A DNA stretch of 64,000 bases from Streptomyces luomodiensis (GCF_031679605.1 NZ_CP117522.1:2790001-2854000); one strand, 5' to 3'; positions 54,377 to 63,166 are shown, counted from the stretch's first letter. The notes: a model not told the origin generated them from the letters alone. A program made the numbers and translations.

Positions 54377-56802
54377 GTGGAAGTGTTCGGCTCGCGATAT
54401 GCGCGACGCTGGCCACGGTGGCGGCGGCCGGTGCGCTGCTGCCGCTGGTGGATCCGGCGAGCTGGCTGCTCCAGGCCGTCCTGCTGCTGGCGGTGCAGAG
54501 CGCGGCGGGCGTGGCGGCCCGCCGGGTGCCGCTGGCCCGCCCGCTGACGGTGGCCGTGCAGGCTTTGGTGACGCTGCTGCTGCTCACCGTGGCCTTCGTG
54601 CGCGAGCAGGCGCTCGGCGGGCTGCTGCCGAGCCCGCAGGCGTTCCACGAGTTCGCGCTGCTGCTGCGGGACGGCGCCGACGACGTGGGGCAGTACGCGA
54701 TCCCCGCGCCGCTCACCGACGGCATCCGGCTGATGCTGGTGGGCGGGGTGATGGTGATCGGCCTGGTGGTCGACGCGCTGGCGGTGACGTACCGCAGCGC
54801 GGCCCCCGCCGGGCTTCCGCTGCTCGCGCTGTACTCGGTCGCGGCCGGTCTGTCCGACGGCGGGAACGACTGGCTGTGGTTCCTGCTGGCGGCGGTCGGC
54901 TATCTGCTGCTGCTCCTGGCCGAGGGCCGGGACCGGCTGTCCCAGTGGGGCCGCGTGTTCAGCGGGGGCGCCCCGCATCCGCCGGGGATGCCGCCGTCCG
55001 GCCTGGCCGGGGCCGGCGGCGGCCCGGCGCTCGCCCCGGTCCGCACCGGCCGCAGGATCGGCGTGCTGGCGCTCGGCATCGCGCTCGCGGTGCCCGCGGC
55101 GCTGCCGTCCCTGGACGGCGGGCTGCTGGACCGGCAGGGCAGCGGCGGCGGGTCGGGCAGCGGCGGCGGCACGATCTCGGCGGTCAATCCGCTGGTGTCG
55201 CTCCAGGACAGCCTGAACCAGCCGGAGAACAAGGAGGTGCTGCGCTATCGCACCTCCTCGCAGACCACCCAGGACCTCTATCTGCGGATCGTCGCGCTGG
55301 ACCAGTTCGACGGCACCTCGTGGAAGTCGTCCGAGCGGCATGTCACCGATGTGCCCAGCCAGCTGCCCTCACCGGCCGGGCTCGGCCCCTCGGTCAGGGT
55401 CTCCTCGATCGACACCTCGATCACGGCCGCCGAATGGTACGCGCAGAACTGGCTGCCCCTCCCCTACCCCGCTTCCCGGGTCGAGATCGACGGGCGCTGG
55501 CGTTATGAGCCGGAGGGCCGCACGCTGGTCGGCGACCGCGGCCAGACCACCCGGGGCGCGCGCTACCGGGTCACCAGTCTGCTGGTGGAGCCGACGGCCG
55601 AGCAGCTGGCGGACGCACCGGCGCCGCCTTCGCGGCTGCGGAGCGAGTACACCAAGGTGCCGGATTCGTTGCCGCCCATGGTGGCCCGTACGGCGCGGGA
55701 GGTGACCGCCGGCGCTGCCAACGCGTACCAGAAGGCGGTCAAGCTCCAGGACTGGTTCGCGGTGAGCGGAGGGTTCCGCTACGACACCCAGGTGCAGTCC
55801 GGCAGCGGCTCGGCCGCCATCGTGCGGTTCCTGAAGCAGAAGGAGGGCTTCTGCGTCCACTTCTCCTTCTCGATGGCGGCGATGGCCCGGACCCTGGGCA
55901 TCCCGGCGCGGGTGGCGGTGGGGTTCACTCCCGGCACCACCGAGGCGGACGGTTCGGTGTCGGTGGGCCTGAAGGACGCGCACGCCTGGCCCGAGCTGTA
56001 TTTCGAGGGCGTGGGCTGGACCCGTTTCGAGCCCACCCCGAGCCGTGGCACCCAGCCCGACTACACGATCGACCAGACGCCCTCGGGCGACCCGTCCGAC
56101 GAGCCGACGGCCGAGCCCAGCGCGTCCTCGGAGCCGACGGCCGCGCCGACCGCCTCCGAGAGCTGCACCGCGGAGATGAAGAAGCTGGGCACCTGCGGCG
56201 GCGCCGCGGCCCAGCAGCCGGACAGTGGCGCCTCGGGCGGGGGCTGGTCGGCGACCAAGGTCACCAGCTGGAGCTCACTGGCGGTGCTGCTCGTCGTGGT
56301 GCCCCTGCTGCCCATGCTGTGGCGGCGGCGGATACGGACCCGCAGACTGGGCGGCTCGGGCGGACGCACGGAGCAGGACGCCGCCGACCGGGTCCTGGCC
56401 GCATGGCGGGAACTCACCGATTCGGCCTGGGACTTCGGCGTGCTGCCGGACGACTCGCTGACCTCGCGCAGAGCGGTGGCCCGCATGGTGCGGATCGCCG
56501 ACCTCGACGACGAGTCGGCCCGTGCGGCGCAGCGGGTGGCCACGGCGGTCGAGCAGGTGCTGTACGCACCGCGGCCGCGTCCGGCCGCCGGGGTCGCGGA
56601 CGACGTCCGGCTGGTGCTGGCCGGTTTCCGGGCCAGGGCCGGGCGGCGGGAGCGGCTGCGTGCGCTGCTGGCCCCGCGGTCCGCGGCGCAGCTGATGTGG
56701 GCGGCCGGACAGCGCTGGTCCGCGCTGGTCCAGCGGTGGGGAGCCCCTCGCTGGGCCCGCTGGGCCGCCCAGCTGCGGGCCCCTCGGGGCCAGGGGAGCT
56801 GA
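54373..56802 (+). CDS. TgpA-like transmembrane transglutaminase-like protein
   Basis: 809 residues from an ATG overlapping the DUF58 stop (ATGA). About six N-terminal helices (DUF3488 region) precede an extracytoplasmic transglutaminase-like domain. The presumed catalytic triad is the Cys in EGFCVHFSFSMAAMA, His in DAHAWPELYFEG and the Asp-equivalent nearby (GWTRFEPTPS). A disordered Ser/Thr/Pro/Glu linker, another transmembrane helix (LAVLLVVVPLLPMLW) and a cytoplasmic C-terminal domain of about 150 residues follow. The role is likely envelope protein processing; substrates are unknown. Confidence 0.92.
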   Translation: MSGSVRLAICATLATVAAAGALLPLVDPASWLLQAVLLLAVQSAAGVAARRVPLARPLTVAVQALVTLLLLTVAFVREQALGGLLPSPQAFHEFALLLRDGADDVGQYAIPAPLTDGIRLMLVGGVMVIGLVVDALAVTYRSAAPAGLPLLALYSVAAGLSDGGNDWLWFLLAAVGYLLLLLAEGRDRLSQWGRVFSGGAPHPPGMPPSGLAGAGGGPALAPVRTGRRIGVLALGIALAVPAALPSLDGGLLDRQGSGGGSGSGGGTISAVNPLVSLQDSLNQPENKEVLRYRTSSQTTQDLYLRIVALDQFDGTSWKSSERHVTDVPSQLPSPAGLGPSVRVSSIDTSITAAEWYAQNWLPLPYPASRVEIDGRWRYEPEGRTLVGDRGQTTRGARYRVTSLLVEPTAEQLADAPAPPSRLRSEYTKVPDSLPPMVARTAREVTAGAANAYQKAVKLQDWFAVSGGFRYDTQVQSGSGSAAIVRFLKQKEGFCVHFSFSMAAMARTLGIPARVAVGFTPGTTEADGSVSVGLKDAHAWPELYFEGVGWTRFEPTPSRGTQPDYTIDQTPSGDPSDEPTAEPSASSEPTAAPTASESCTAEMKKLGTCGGAAAQQPDSGASGGGWSATKVTSWSSLAVLLVVVPLLPMLWRRRIRTRRLGGSGGRTEQDAADRVLAAWRELTDSAWDFGVLPDDSLTSRRAVARMVRIADLDDESARAAQRVATAVEQVLYAPRPRPAAGVADDVRLVLAGFRARAGRRERLRALLAPRSAAQLMWAAGQRWSALVQRWGAPRWARWAAQLRAPRGQGS

Positions 56803-56819
56803 TCCGCGGCCGCCCTGAG

Positions 56820-56842
56820 CCCCCTGCGGTATGCGCAGGGGG
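56820..56842 (+). terminator. Terminator after the transglutaminase gene
   Basis: CCCCCTGCG (56820-56828) and CGCAGGGGG (56834-56842) pair perfectly with a 5-base loop, 17 bases after the stop. Confidence 0.6.
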
Positions 56843-57013
56843 TGGGGGCGGTCCGAGGCGCGCCTCGGGCCGCTGCGGGGCTCCTCGTCCTCGGGGTCCT
56901 CACGGGGTCCTCGGGATGTCGCGTTGCGTTCGGGGCCTCGGGGTCGCGGGCACGGCCGGAAGGCGATGGAGAGGCCGTCGAGTGGCTGTGCGGCGGTGGA
57001 AAGGGCCATGGCA

Positions 57014-57055
57014 CGGCTGAGGGGCGGTCGCCGGTCGGCGACCGCCCCTCAGCCG
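57014..57055 (-). terminator. Terminator of the DUF3040 gene, 19-bp perfect stem
   Basis: Arms 57014-57032 and 57037-57055 are perfect complements over 19 bp with a GGTC loop. It lies 15 bases beyond the DUF3040 stop on the minus strand, between convergent genes. Confidence 0.75.
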
Positions 57056-57070
57056 TTCATCCGTGAATGC

Positions 57071-57463
57071 TCAGTGGCCCTGCTCGTCGCGGCGCCGCTG
57101 CCACCGCTCCTCGATACGCGTCATCATCGAGCGGCGCTGACGCCCCTGACGGCGGGGAGCCGCCCCGCCGCCGCGCTGTGCCTCACCGGGTTTAGGAGCC
57201 TTGCGCCAACCGGTCACCGCGAGCACCGCGCAACCCAGCATGATCAGGAAGCCCACCACGCTGATCCAGATCTGGGGAACGATCACTCCGACCATGAGGA
57301 GTGCGATGCCCACGAGAAAACCCGCGACCGCCTGGTAGACCCGTCGCCGGGTGTACGTACGCAGGCCGCTTCCCTCAAGCGCTGTCGCGAACTTGGGATC
57401 TTCGGCGTACAACGCTCGCTCCATTTGCTCGAGCATGCGCTGCTCGTGCTCCGAGAGCGGCAC
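57071..57463 (-). CDS. DUF3040 membrane protein
   Basis: 130 residues from a GTG at 57463, with AGGAGG 5 bases upstream. The DUF3040 start LSEHEQRMLEQMERALYAEDPKF is a helix. Two transmembrane segments follow (QAVAGFLVGIALLMVGVIV, ISVVGFLIMLGCAVLAV). The C-terminal tail is strongly basic (APRRQGRQRRSMM). DUF3040 proteins are widespread in actinobacteria and often near dcw genes; the role is unknown. Confidence 0.9.
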   Translation of the reverse strand: MPLSEHEQRMLEQMERALYAEDPKFATALEGSGLRTYTRRRVYQAVAGFLVGIALLMVGVIVPQIWISVVGFLIMLGCAVLAVTGWRKAPKPGEAQRGGGAAPRRQGRQRRSMMTRIEERWQRRRDEQGH

Positions 57464-57730
57464 GGAGTCCTCCTACTCGTCGGTCGCGGGGGGCGACCGA
57501 ATGCGACCCTTTCAGGATAGGCAGGGAATCGCCCCCGTGAAACCCGCCCCTCAGCGCCAATTCGCCCACCCCCGCAAGCGGGGCGAAAGTTGACGCTGAG
57601 ACGTCCATTCCCCTCCCGCCGATTGGCCATGCCGGACGGTGTACCTCGATCATACGGGGCCGGACGTCCGATCGGGTGTGCTGTGGCCTACTCCACCGCG
57701 CCGCCCGCCGCCCGGCGAGACGCGTGGCGA

Positions 57731-58513
57731 TCAGTCACGCTCGGCGAGAACGTGCAGCTGAGTGGCGACGGAGCGGAACGCGGGCAGCTCGGCGGCGGCC
57801 TCCTCCAGCTGCAACAGGGCCTCCAGCGCCCCGGGCTCGGTGTCCACCAGCACCCCGGGGACGAGATCGGCGAACACCCGCACCCCGTGCACCGCGGCGA
57901 TCTCCAGCCCGGCCGCGCTCACCAGCTCGCACAGCTGGTCGGCGGTGAAGCGGCGCGGCATCGGGTCGCCGGAGCCCCAGCGGCCCTCGGGGTCGGTAAG
58001 CGCTTGCCGCGCCTCGCCGAAGTGCCCGGCCAGGGCGCGGGCCAGCACGGCGCCGCCCAGGCCCGCGGCGAGCACACTGAGGGTTCCGGCGGGGCGCAGG
58101 GCCGCCGCCGCGTTCCCCAGGCCCTCGGCGGGGTCGTCCACGTACTCCAGCACGCCATGGCAGAGCACCACGTCGTAACAGCCCCGCTCGACCACGTCGA
58201 ACAGCCCGTGGGCATCGCCCTGGACTCCGCGCACCCGGTCGGCGACCCCGGCCTCGGCGGCCCGCCGCTCCAGCGCGAACAGCGCGTTCGGGCTCGGGTC
58301 GACCACGGTGACACGATGGCCGAGGCCGGCCACGGGGACGGCGAAGTTACCGCTGCCGCCGCCCGTGTCGAGGACGTCCAGCGCACCGTGCGCGGCCCCG
58401 CCCTCCGCGGCCCTGCGGCCCGCGGCCTTGGCCCGCCGTTCCAGGGCGTCTTTCAGGACCTCCCAGACCACGGCGGTACGGAGGGACGCCCGGGGGCGCT
58501 GCGGGTCTGACAC
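57731..58513 (-). CDS. SAM-dependent methyltransferase (class I)
   Basis: 260 residues from a GTG at 58513. Motif I is LDVLDTGGGSGNFAVPVA, followed by an acidic strand (VTVVDPSPNALFALE) and motif III-like VVLCHGVLEYVDDPAEG. The C-terminal part is unlike UbiE and gives no clear substrate. S. coelicolor has, from memory, a similar gene at this position. Confidence 0.9.
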   Translation of the reverse strand: MSDPQRPRASLRTAVVWEVLKDALERRAKAAGRRAAEGGAAHGALDVLDTGGGSGNFAVPVAGLGHRVTVVDPSPNALFALERRAAEAGVADRVRGVQGDAHGLFDVVERGCYDVVLCHGVLEYVDDPAEGLGNAAAALRPAGTLSVLAAGLGGAVLARALAGHFGEARQALTDPEGRWGSGDPMPRRFTADQLCELVSAAGLEIAAVHGVRVFADLVPGVLVDTEPGALEALLQLEEAAAELPAFRSVATQLHVLAERD

Positions 58514-58645
58514 GGCGGGTGGCTCCTCGGCGCGGTGCCGCCACCGCCCGGAGGCGGCGACGACGGCTTACTGACGTCGGTGCTCCCAGCCTATTGCCTC
58601 CACGGGCCGGGCCGCGCCCACCGGCCACCGGCCGCCGGGCCGCGC

Positions 58646-59176
58646 TCAGGCGTCCGACGGGCCCGGCCCGCCATCGGGCGGGACCCGGTGGGGCAGGGCG
58701 GGCTGGAGCGTCAGCATGCGCTCCACCAGCCGCAGGAACATCGCGGTGGCGCGCAGCAGATCATCCGCGTCCCGGTGGCTCGCCGCGCCCGGTATCCCTG
58801 CCTCGGCGCGGGCCCGGCGCTCGGCGCCGGAGGCGAACAGCGCGCTCCACTCGGCGAGTTCGGGAGCGACCTCCGGCAGCACCTCCCAGGCGCTGCGGAT
58901 CCGGGCGCGGCGGCGCGCGGTGGACTCGGGACGGCCGCGCACGGCGAGCACGGCGGCGGCCGTGCGCAGGGCGGCCAGATGTGCGGCCGCGAAGCGCTCG
59001 TTGGCGGTTTCGAGCGCGGTGGCCTCCGCCAGTCCGTGATGGGCCTGGGTGAGCAGGTCGACGGCGGCGGGCGGGGCGGACGCGCGGCGCAGCACGGGGT
59101 GGACATCGCTCGCGGGTCCGGTCAACGAGGGGGCAGGGGCGGCACGGTGCCGACGCGCTGCGGCGGTACTGGCCAT
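58646..59176 (-). CDS. SAV_6107-type HEPN-like protein
   Basis: 176 residues from the ATG at 59176, with AGGAGG 6 bases upstream. Mostly helical: AAVDLLTQAHHGLAEATAL, AHLAALRTAAAVLAVRG, WEVLPEVAPELAEWSALF, RDADDLLRATAMFLRLVE. This agrees with the SAV_6107 HEPN-domain family known from Streptomyces. I see no R-x4-6-H RNase motif, so a toxin role is not supported. No antitoxin-like gene lies next to it. Confidence 0.72.
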   Translation of the reverse strand: MASTAAARRHRAAPAPSLTGPASDVHPVLRRASAPPAAVDLLTQAHHGLAEATALETANERFAAAHLAALRTAAAVLAVRGRPESTARRRARIRSAWEVLPEVAPELAEWSALFASGAERRARAEAGIPGAASHRDADDLLRATAMFLRLVERMLTLQPALPHRVPPDGGPGPSDA

Positions 59177-59330
59177 GACGAACCTCCTGTCGTCGCGTGG
59201 CGGCCGGTCGTGTGGTGGAGCGACCGCCGTATGGGGCCATCGTGGGGCACACCACTGACAATCGGCCCTGACCAGTGCGTATGCCCCCGATGCCGGGTCC
59301 TTGGCCGCGATCGGCAGGTGTGGTCGCGGT

Positions 59331-59361
59331 GCGGTCGGTGGAGCGGTCGGTGGAGCGGTCG
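59331..59361. repeat. Short 12-bp tandem repeat upstream of the TetR gene
   Basis: GCGGTCGGTGGA at 59331 and 59343, followed by a partial third copy (GCGGTCG to 59361). It lies 57 bp before the TetR ATG. Confidence 0.8.
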
Positions 59362-59417
59362 CGTCCGGAACTGAGGCTGTGAGCGGGAGCACATCGACAG
59401 CGGGCAGAATCGGCGCC

Positions 59418-60038
59418 ATGGACAGCAGCAGCACGCGCCGCCAGGCCACACGGCAGAAACTCTTCGAGGCAGCGGTCACCCTCATCGCCGAGCAGGGCTT
59501 CTCCGCCACCACCGTCGACGAGATCGCGGAGCGGGCGGGGGTGGCCAAGGGCACGATCTACTACAACTTCGCCAGCAAGACCGTGCTCTTCGAGGAGTTG
59601 CTGCGGCACGGCATCGAGCTGCTGACCGCCTCGCTCCAGAACGCCGCCGACGAGAACGCCGAGCGCGGCGGCAGCCATGTGGACGCGCTGGACGCGATGA
59701 TCCGCGCCGGACTGGACTTCATCTCCCGCTATCCGTCGCTGACCCAGCTGTACGTGGCCGAGCTGTGGCGCACCAACCGCGCCTGGCAGGCCACCTTGAT
59801 GAGGGTCCGGCAGCGGGCCATAGCGGCGATCGAGGCCGAGCTGCGGGCCGGGGTGGCCGCGCATGAGTTCAGCGGGGACATCGACATCCCGCTGACCGCG
59901 TCGGCGCTGTTCGGGATGGTGCTGGTGGCCGCGCTGGACTGGCAGTCCTATCAGCCGGAGCGGTCGCTGGATGATGTGCACGCGGCGCTGTCGCGGCTGC
60001 TACAGGGCCGCGTCGGCGGGACGGTGGCTTCCGGATAG
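59418..60038 (+). CDS. TetR/AcrR family transcriptional regulator
   Basis: 206 residues from the ATG at 59418. The N-terminal helix-turn-helix is TTVDEIAERAGVAKGTIYYN, followed by FASKTVLFEELL. The C-terminal ligand-binding domain is all helical (LDAMIRAGLDFISRYPSL, ALFGMVLVAALDWQSYQPE). It is divergent from the HEPN-like gene and upstream of a FAD oxidoreductase. A 20-bp palindrome in front of the latter is a possible target. Confidence 0.95.
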   Translation: MDSSSTRRQATRQKLFEAAVTLIAEQGFSATTVDEIAERAGVAKGTIYYNFASKTVLFEELLRHGIELLTASLQNAADENAERGGSHVDALDAMIRAGLDFISRYPSLTQLYVAELWRTNRAWQATLMRVRQRAIAAIEAELRAGVAAHEFSGDIDIPLTASALFGMVLVAALDWQSYQPERSLDDVHAALSRLLQGRVGGTVASG

Positions 60039-60108
60039 CGGCTCCGGAAGCGGCTTCGGCCGTCGAAGGGCATCGGCCGCCGAACAACATCGGCCATCGA
60101 ACGGCAGA

Positions 60109-60159
60109 AGGCGCTGTTCCGGCAGATCGACCCCCATCGACCTGACCGGAACAGCGCCT
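60109..60159 (+). terminator. Large hairpin after the TetR gene
   Basis: AGGCGCTGTTCCGG (60109-60122) pairs perfectly with CCGGAACAGCGCCT (60146-60159), and inner TCGA/TCGA pairs extend it. The position 70 bases after the stop fits a terminator. Confidence 0.6.
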
Positions 60160-60355
60160 CCCCCCGTAACTCCCCCGTACTTCCCCCGTTGGAGGCTCCT
60201 GGTTCCTGAGACTCCCGGTGACTCCCACCATTCCGTCCGGGCCGCCGCGCCGTTCCGCCGCCCCGTGCCGGCGGTGCGGCGTGCGGCCCTTCCGTGTGCT
60301 CCACTCTCTCGTCCGCGCAGGTGGCGGCCCATCCGCGCGACTACTCATCTCCCCG

Positions 60356-60375
60356 CCTGAGTACCTGTACTCAGG
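60356..60375. promoter_or_regulatory. Operator-like palindrome upstream of the FAD oxidoreductase gene
   Basis: Two 9-bp arms, CCTGAGTAC (60356-60364) and GTACTCAGG (60367-60375), around CT. Near-perfect 20-bp dyad symmetry is typical of dimeric repressors such as TetR proteins. It lies 63 bp upstream of the start at 60439. Confidence 0.5.
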
Positions 60376-60438
60376 TGTGCGCGCTGATCCTCAGGCGCCG
60401 TGCCCCGGTTGTCAGTGGGTGCGGATAAAGTCGCGGTC

Positions 60439-61995
60439 ATGGCACGGATTGCGGTGATCGGCTCCGGGATGGGCGCCATGGCGGCGGCCGCGCGGCTTGC
60501 CGTGGCGGGCCACCGGGTGGTGGTGTACGAGCGCGGGCGGACCCATGGCGGCGGGGTCGGCCGCTTCGAGCGGGACGGATTCCGGTTCGACACGGGTCCG
60601 GGGCTGCTGCACCTGCCCGCCGTCTACCGGGACCTGTTCGTGAAGACGGGCAAGCAGACCCTGGAGCAGAGCGTCGAGCTGGTCCAGGTCGACCCGGCGA
60701 GCCGGCACCTCTTCGCCGACGGCACGGACGTCCGGCTGCCCAATGCCTCGCGTGCGGGGGTGCTCCAGGCGCTGGACGGCGCCTTCGGCGCGGGCGCGGG
60801 CGAGCGCTGGAGCGATCTGGTCAACCGGGCGCGCGAGGTGTGGGACGCCACCCGCAGGCCGCTGCTGGAGGAGCCGCTGCGCGCCGACTGGCGGGTCCTG
60901 GGCCGCGATCCCTATCCGGCCGCGCCCGTGCGGCGCGGATGGCTCGGCGGCCTGTTCGGCCGGGGCGACGCCGACGGCCCGCCCACGCTCGCCGGGGTGG
61001 CCCGGCGCGAGCTGGGGGACCCGCGCGCCGCGGCCCTCCTGGAGAGCCATGCGCTGGCGCACGGCCTCGATCCGCGCTCCGCCCCCGCCGCGGCCACCGT
61101 GCTGCCCTACATCGAGCAGACCTTCGGCACCTGGTATGTGCGCGGCGGTATGCGGGCGCTCGCCGATGCCCTCCATGAGCGCTGCCGTCAGCGGAAGGTG
61201 GAATTCCACTTCGAGGCCGAGGTCACCGGCATCGTGGAGAAGGACGGCCGGGCGGCGGGTGTGGAGCTGGCCGACGGCACTGTCGCGGAGGCCGACGCGG
61301 TGGTCTCGGGCACCGACCCGGCGCTGCTGCCCCCGCTGCTCGGCGGGCAGGAGCCCTGGCGGGCGGAGGACGTCCGGCCGGAGCCGGGCGCGGGAGGCGG
61401 TGTCCCGGGGCGGCTGACCGTCTTTCTGGCACTGCGCGGCGCCCGCCCCGGCGACACCGCGCACCGCACCGTGGTCCACACCCCGGACCGGGAGGCGGAG
61501 TTGACCGCCGTCTTCGGCGACGGCCACGGCCTCCGCGAGCCCTGCGCGCACCCCACGGTGACCGTGCTGCGCCCGGACGACCCCGCGGTGCGCCCGGACG
61601 AGGACCACGAGGCCGTCACCCTCACCGCGGTCGTCGCCCCGCACGGCCCGGTGGACTGGACGGACGGCGCGGCGGCTGAGCAGGACGCCCAGCGGCTGAT
61701 CACCGCCGCCGAGGCCGCGATACCGGGGCTGCGGGACCGGATCCTGTGGCACGAGGTCCGCACCCCCGCCGACACCGGCGCCGAGACGGGCGCCAGGGGC
61801 GGTGGCGTCCCGGGCCCCGCGCTCGCCGGAGCGGACGGCGCGTTTCTGCGGCCCGCCAATGTCACCCGGGTTCCGGGGCTGTATCTGGCGGGCGGCTGGG
61901 CCCATCCGGGTGGCGGGCTCGCCCATGCCGGGATGTCGGGCGCGCTGGTGGCCGGGCTGATCGTCGAGGGCGAGGACTGGCGCGGCTCCCAGTAA
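60439..61995 (+). CDS. CrtI-like FAD-dependent oxidoreductase (phytoene desaturase family)
   Basis: 518 residues from the ATG at 60439. The N-terminal Rossmann motif is IAVIGSGMGAMAAAARLA, then VVVYERG and RFDTGPGLLHLP. The C-terminal FAD motif is VPGLYLAGGWAHPGGGLAHA. This is the carotenoid desaturase/RetSat/NAD-binding-8 superfamily. No other carotenoid gene is nearby, so assigning a carotenoid substrate would be speculative. A second adenine-binding-like segment occurs at VEFHFEAEVTGIVEKDG. Confidence 0.88.
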   Translation: MARIAVIGSGMGAMAAAARLAVAGHRVVVYERGRTHGGGVGRFERDGFRFDTGPGLLHLPAVYRDLFVKTGKQTLEQSVELVQVDPASRHLFADGTDVRLPNASRAGVLQALDGAFGAGAGERWSDLVNRAREVWDATRRPLLEEPLRADWRVLGRDPYPAAPVRRGWLGGLFGRGDADGPPTLAGVARRELGDPRAAALLESHALAHGLDPRSAPAAATVLPYIEQTFGTWYVRGGMRALADALHERCRQRKVEFHFEAEVTGIVEKDGRAAGVELADGTVAEADAVVSGTDPALLPPLLGGQEPWRAEDVRPEPGAGGGVPGRLTVFLALRGARPGDTAHRTVVHTPDREAELTAVFGDGHGLREPCAHPTVTVLRPDDPAVRPDEDHEAVTLTAVVAPHGPVDWTDGAAAEQDAQRLITAAEAAIPGLRDRILWHEVRTPADTGAETGARGGGVPGPALAGADGAFLRPANVTRVPGLYLAGGWAHPGGGLAHAGMSGALVAGLIVEGEDWRGSQ

Positions 61996-61997
61996 CG

Positions 61998-62128
61998 GGT
62001 ACCGGCCAGCAGCGGCACCGGTTCAGTGGCCGTACCGGCCGGTTGCCGTACCAGCCGGTGGCCGCGCCGGTCGGTGGCCGCGCCGGTCGGTACCGCCAGC
62101 AGCGGTACCGGTCAGTGGCGGTACCGCG
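61998..62128. repeat. Repeat-rich intergenic block (GTACCGG/GCCGGTCGG units)
   Basis: A perfect 16-bp tandem duplication lies at 62057-62072 and 62073-62088. Around it, two related copies of a 23-24 bp stretch starting CCAGCAGCGG occur near 62005 and 62096. GTACCG or its complement recurs at least seven times. It fills the gap between two convergent genes. Confidence 0.75.
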
Positions 62129-62130
62129 TC

Positions 62131-63126
62131 TCAGTAGCGGTACTGCTCGTCGAAGCCCTGGGGGTAGCCCGGGTGCTGCTGCTGGTACGGGTACGCCTGC
62201 TGGTCCGCCGCGGGGGTGGCGTCGCCCTCGCGCTGCTGCGGCACCCAGGGCCCGCCGGGCCCCATCGCGTCGTACGCCGGGTCCGGCGAGGGGTAGGAGG
62301 CGTCGGCCGCCCAGTGGTCGCCGCCGAGGGTCCCGCCGTCCCCGCCGCCGTACGGATCCTGCTGGCCGTACGGCGCGTACTGCTCGGTGTACTGCTGATG
62401 GCCGTAGGACTGCTGCTCGTAGGGCTGGGCCTGGGGCTGGGGCTGGGCGCCGCCGTACGGGTCCTGCTGGCCGTAGGCCGCGTACGCCTCGTTGCCGTAG
62501 CCGTACTGCCCGGCCTGGGTCTGGTCCGCGTAGACGTCCTGGCCGCCGTAGCCCTGGCCCTGCTCCTGTCCATGGCCCAGTCCGTGGTCCAGCCCGTGGT
62601 CCTGCTGCGAGCCGTAGCCGCCGTAGGTCTCGTACGCGCTGTAGTCGCCGGCCGCGTTGTCGCTGTAGGGGCCGGAGGCCGGGGTGAAGGGGGACGGCTC
62701 GTCGTAGACGCCGTACTCGCTGGTCTCGTCGGGCATCGGCTGCGGCTGGTACGCGGTCGGCTCCGGCTGGGCCGCCGGGACCGCCTCCAGGCCCGACACC
62801 TCGAGGACCGGCTCCTTGTCGGCGTCGTCCGGCCGGGGGCGCTTCTCCTCGCGCCCGAGCAGCCCCGGCAGCCCGCCGCGCAGCGCCCAGCCCGCGGCGA
62901 AACCGCGCCGGAAGGAGAGCGTCACGTAGGTCTGGCCTATGGCGAAGGCGATCGCGCCCACCCCGATCACCGGAACCGACGGGATCAGCACACCGACGAC
63001 CACACCCAGGAAGCCGCAGAAGGCCAGCAACCGCCAGCGCAGCCGCGCCTTGTACTGGAGGAGGACCTCCCCCAGCAGCCACAGCGCGACGACGCCGAAA
63101 GCGATGTAGAGGACCGTCCAGCCCAT
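62131..63126 (-). CDS. Membrane protein with a long Gln/Tyr/Gly-rich (prion-like) C-terminal domain
   Basis: 331 residues from the ATG at 63126, preceded by a GAGAGGGG site. The N-terminus has about three transmembrane segments (VLYIAFGVVALWLLGEVLL, RLLAFCGFLGVVVGVLIP, VIGVGAIAFAIGQTYV). From about residue 115 to the end it is low-complexity: Gln, Tyr, Gly, Asp and Pro with repeats such as YGQQDPYGG and QQQHPGYPQG. The tail carries few hydrophobic residues, so it should be disordered. S. coelicolor has, from memory, a similar gene here. Function unknown. Confidence 0.85.
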   Translation of the reverse strand: MGWTVLYIAFGVVALWLLGEVLLQYKARLRWRLLAFCGFLGVVVGVLIPSVPVIGVGAIAFAIGQTYVTLSFRRGFAAGWALRGGLPGLLGREEKRPRPDDADKEPVLEVSGLEAVPAAQPEPTAYQPQPMPDETSEYGVYDEPSPFTPASGPYSDNAAGDYSAYETYGGYGSQQDHGLDHGLGHGQEQGQGYGGQDVYADQTQAGQYGYGNEAYAAYGQQDPYGGAQPQPQAQPYEQQSYGHQQYTEQYAPYGQQDPYGGGDGGTLGGDHWAADASYPSPDPAYDAMGPGGPWVPQQREGDATPAADQQAYPYQQQHPGYPQGFDEQYRY

Positions 63127-63166
63127 GCCCGCCCCTCTCAATGCGGCCGCCCGTCGGCTGCCGTCA

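Larger units (their letters stand above)
60039..60438. other. Intergenic region between the TetR and FAD-oxidoreductase genes
   Basis: 400 bp without a supportable gene. It starts with short direct repeats (CATCGGCCGCCGAA/CATCGGCCATCGAA near 60071-60101). The TetR terminator hairpin at 60109-60159 and two copies of a CTCCCCCGTACTTCCC-like stretch near 60167-60190 follow. A 20-bp palindrome at 60356-60375 lies 63 bp before the next start. Confidence 0.6.

Noticed and set aside
56831..57520. Plus-strand frame overlapping the DUF3040 gene
   Set aside because: Low-complexity translation, no start site, antisense to a clear gene.
58646..59417. HEPN-like gene and neighbours as a toxin-antitoxin pair
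   Set aside because: No R-x4-6-H catalytic motif, and the adjacent TetR gene is divergent with its own domain structure. Nothing resembles MNT or a small antitoxin.
60041..60110. Short CATCGGCC-type repeats considered as a CRISPR-like array
   Set aside because: Two irregular copies only, no spacer regularity and no cas genes in the window.
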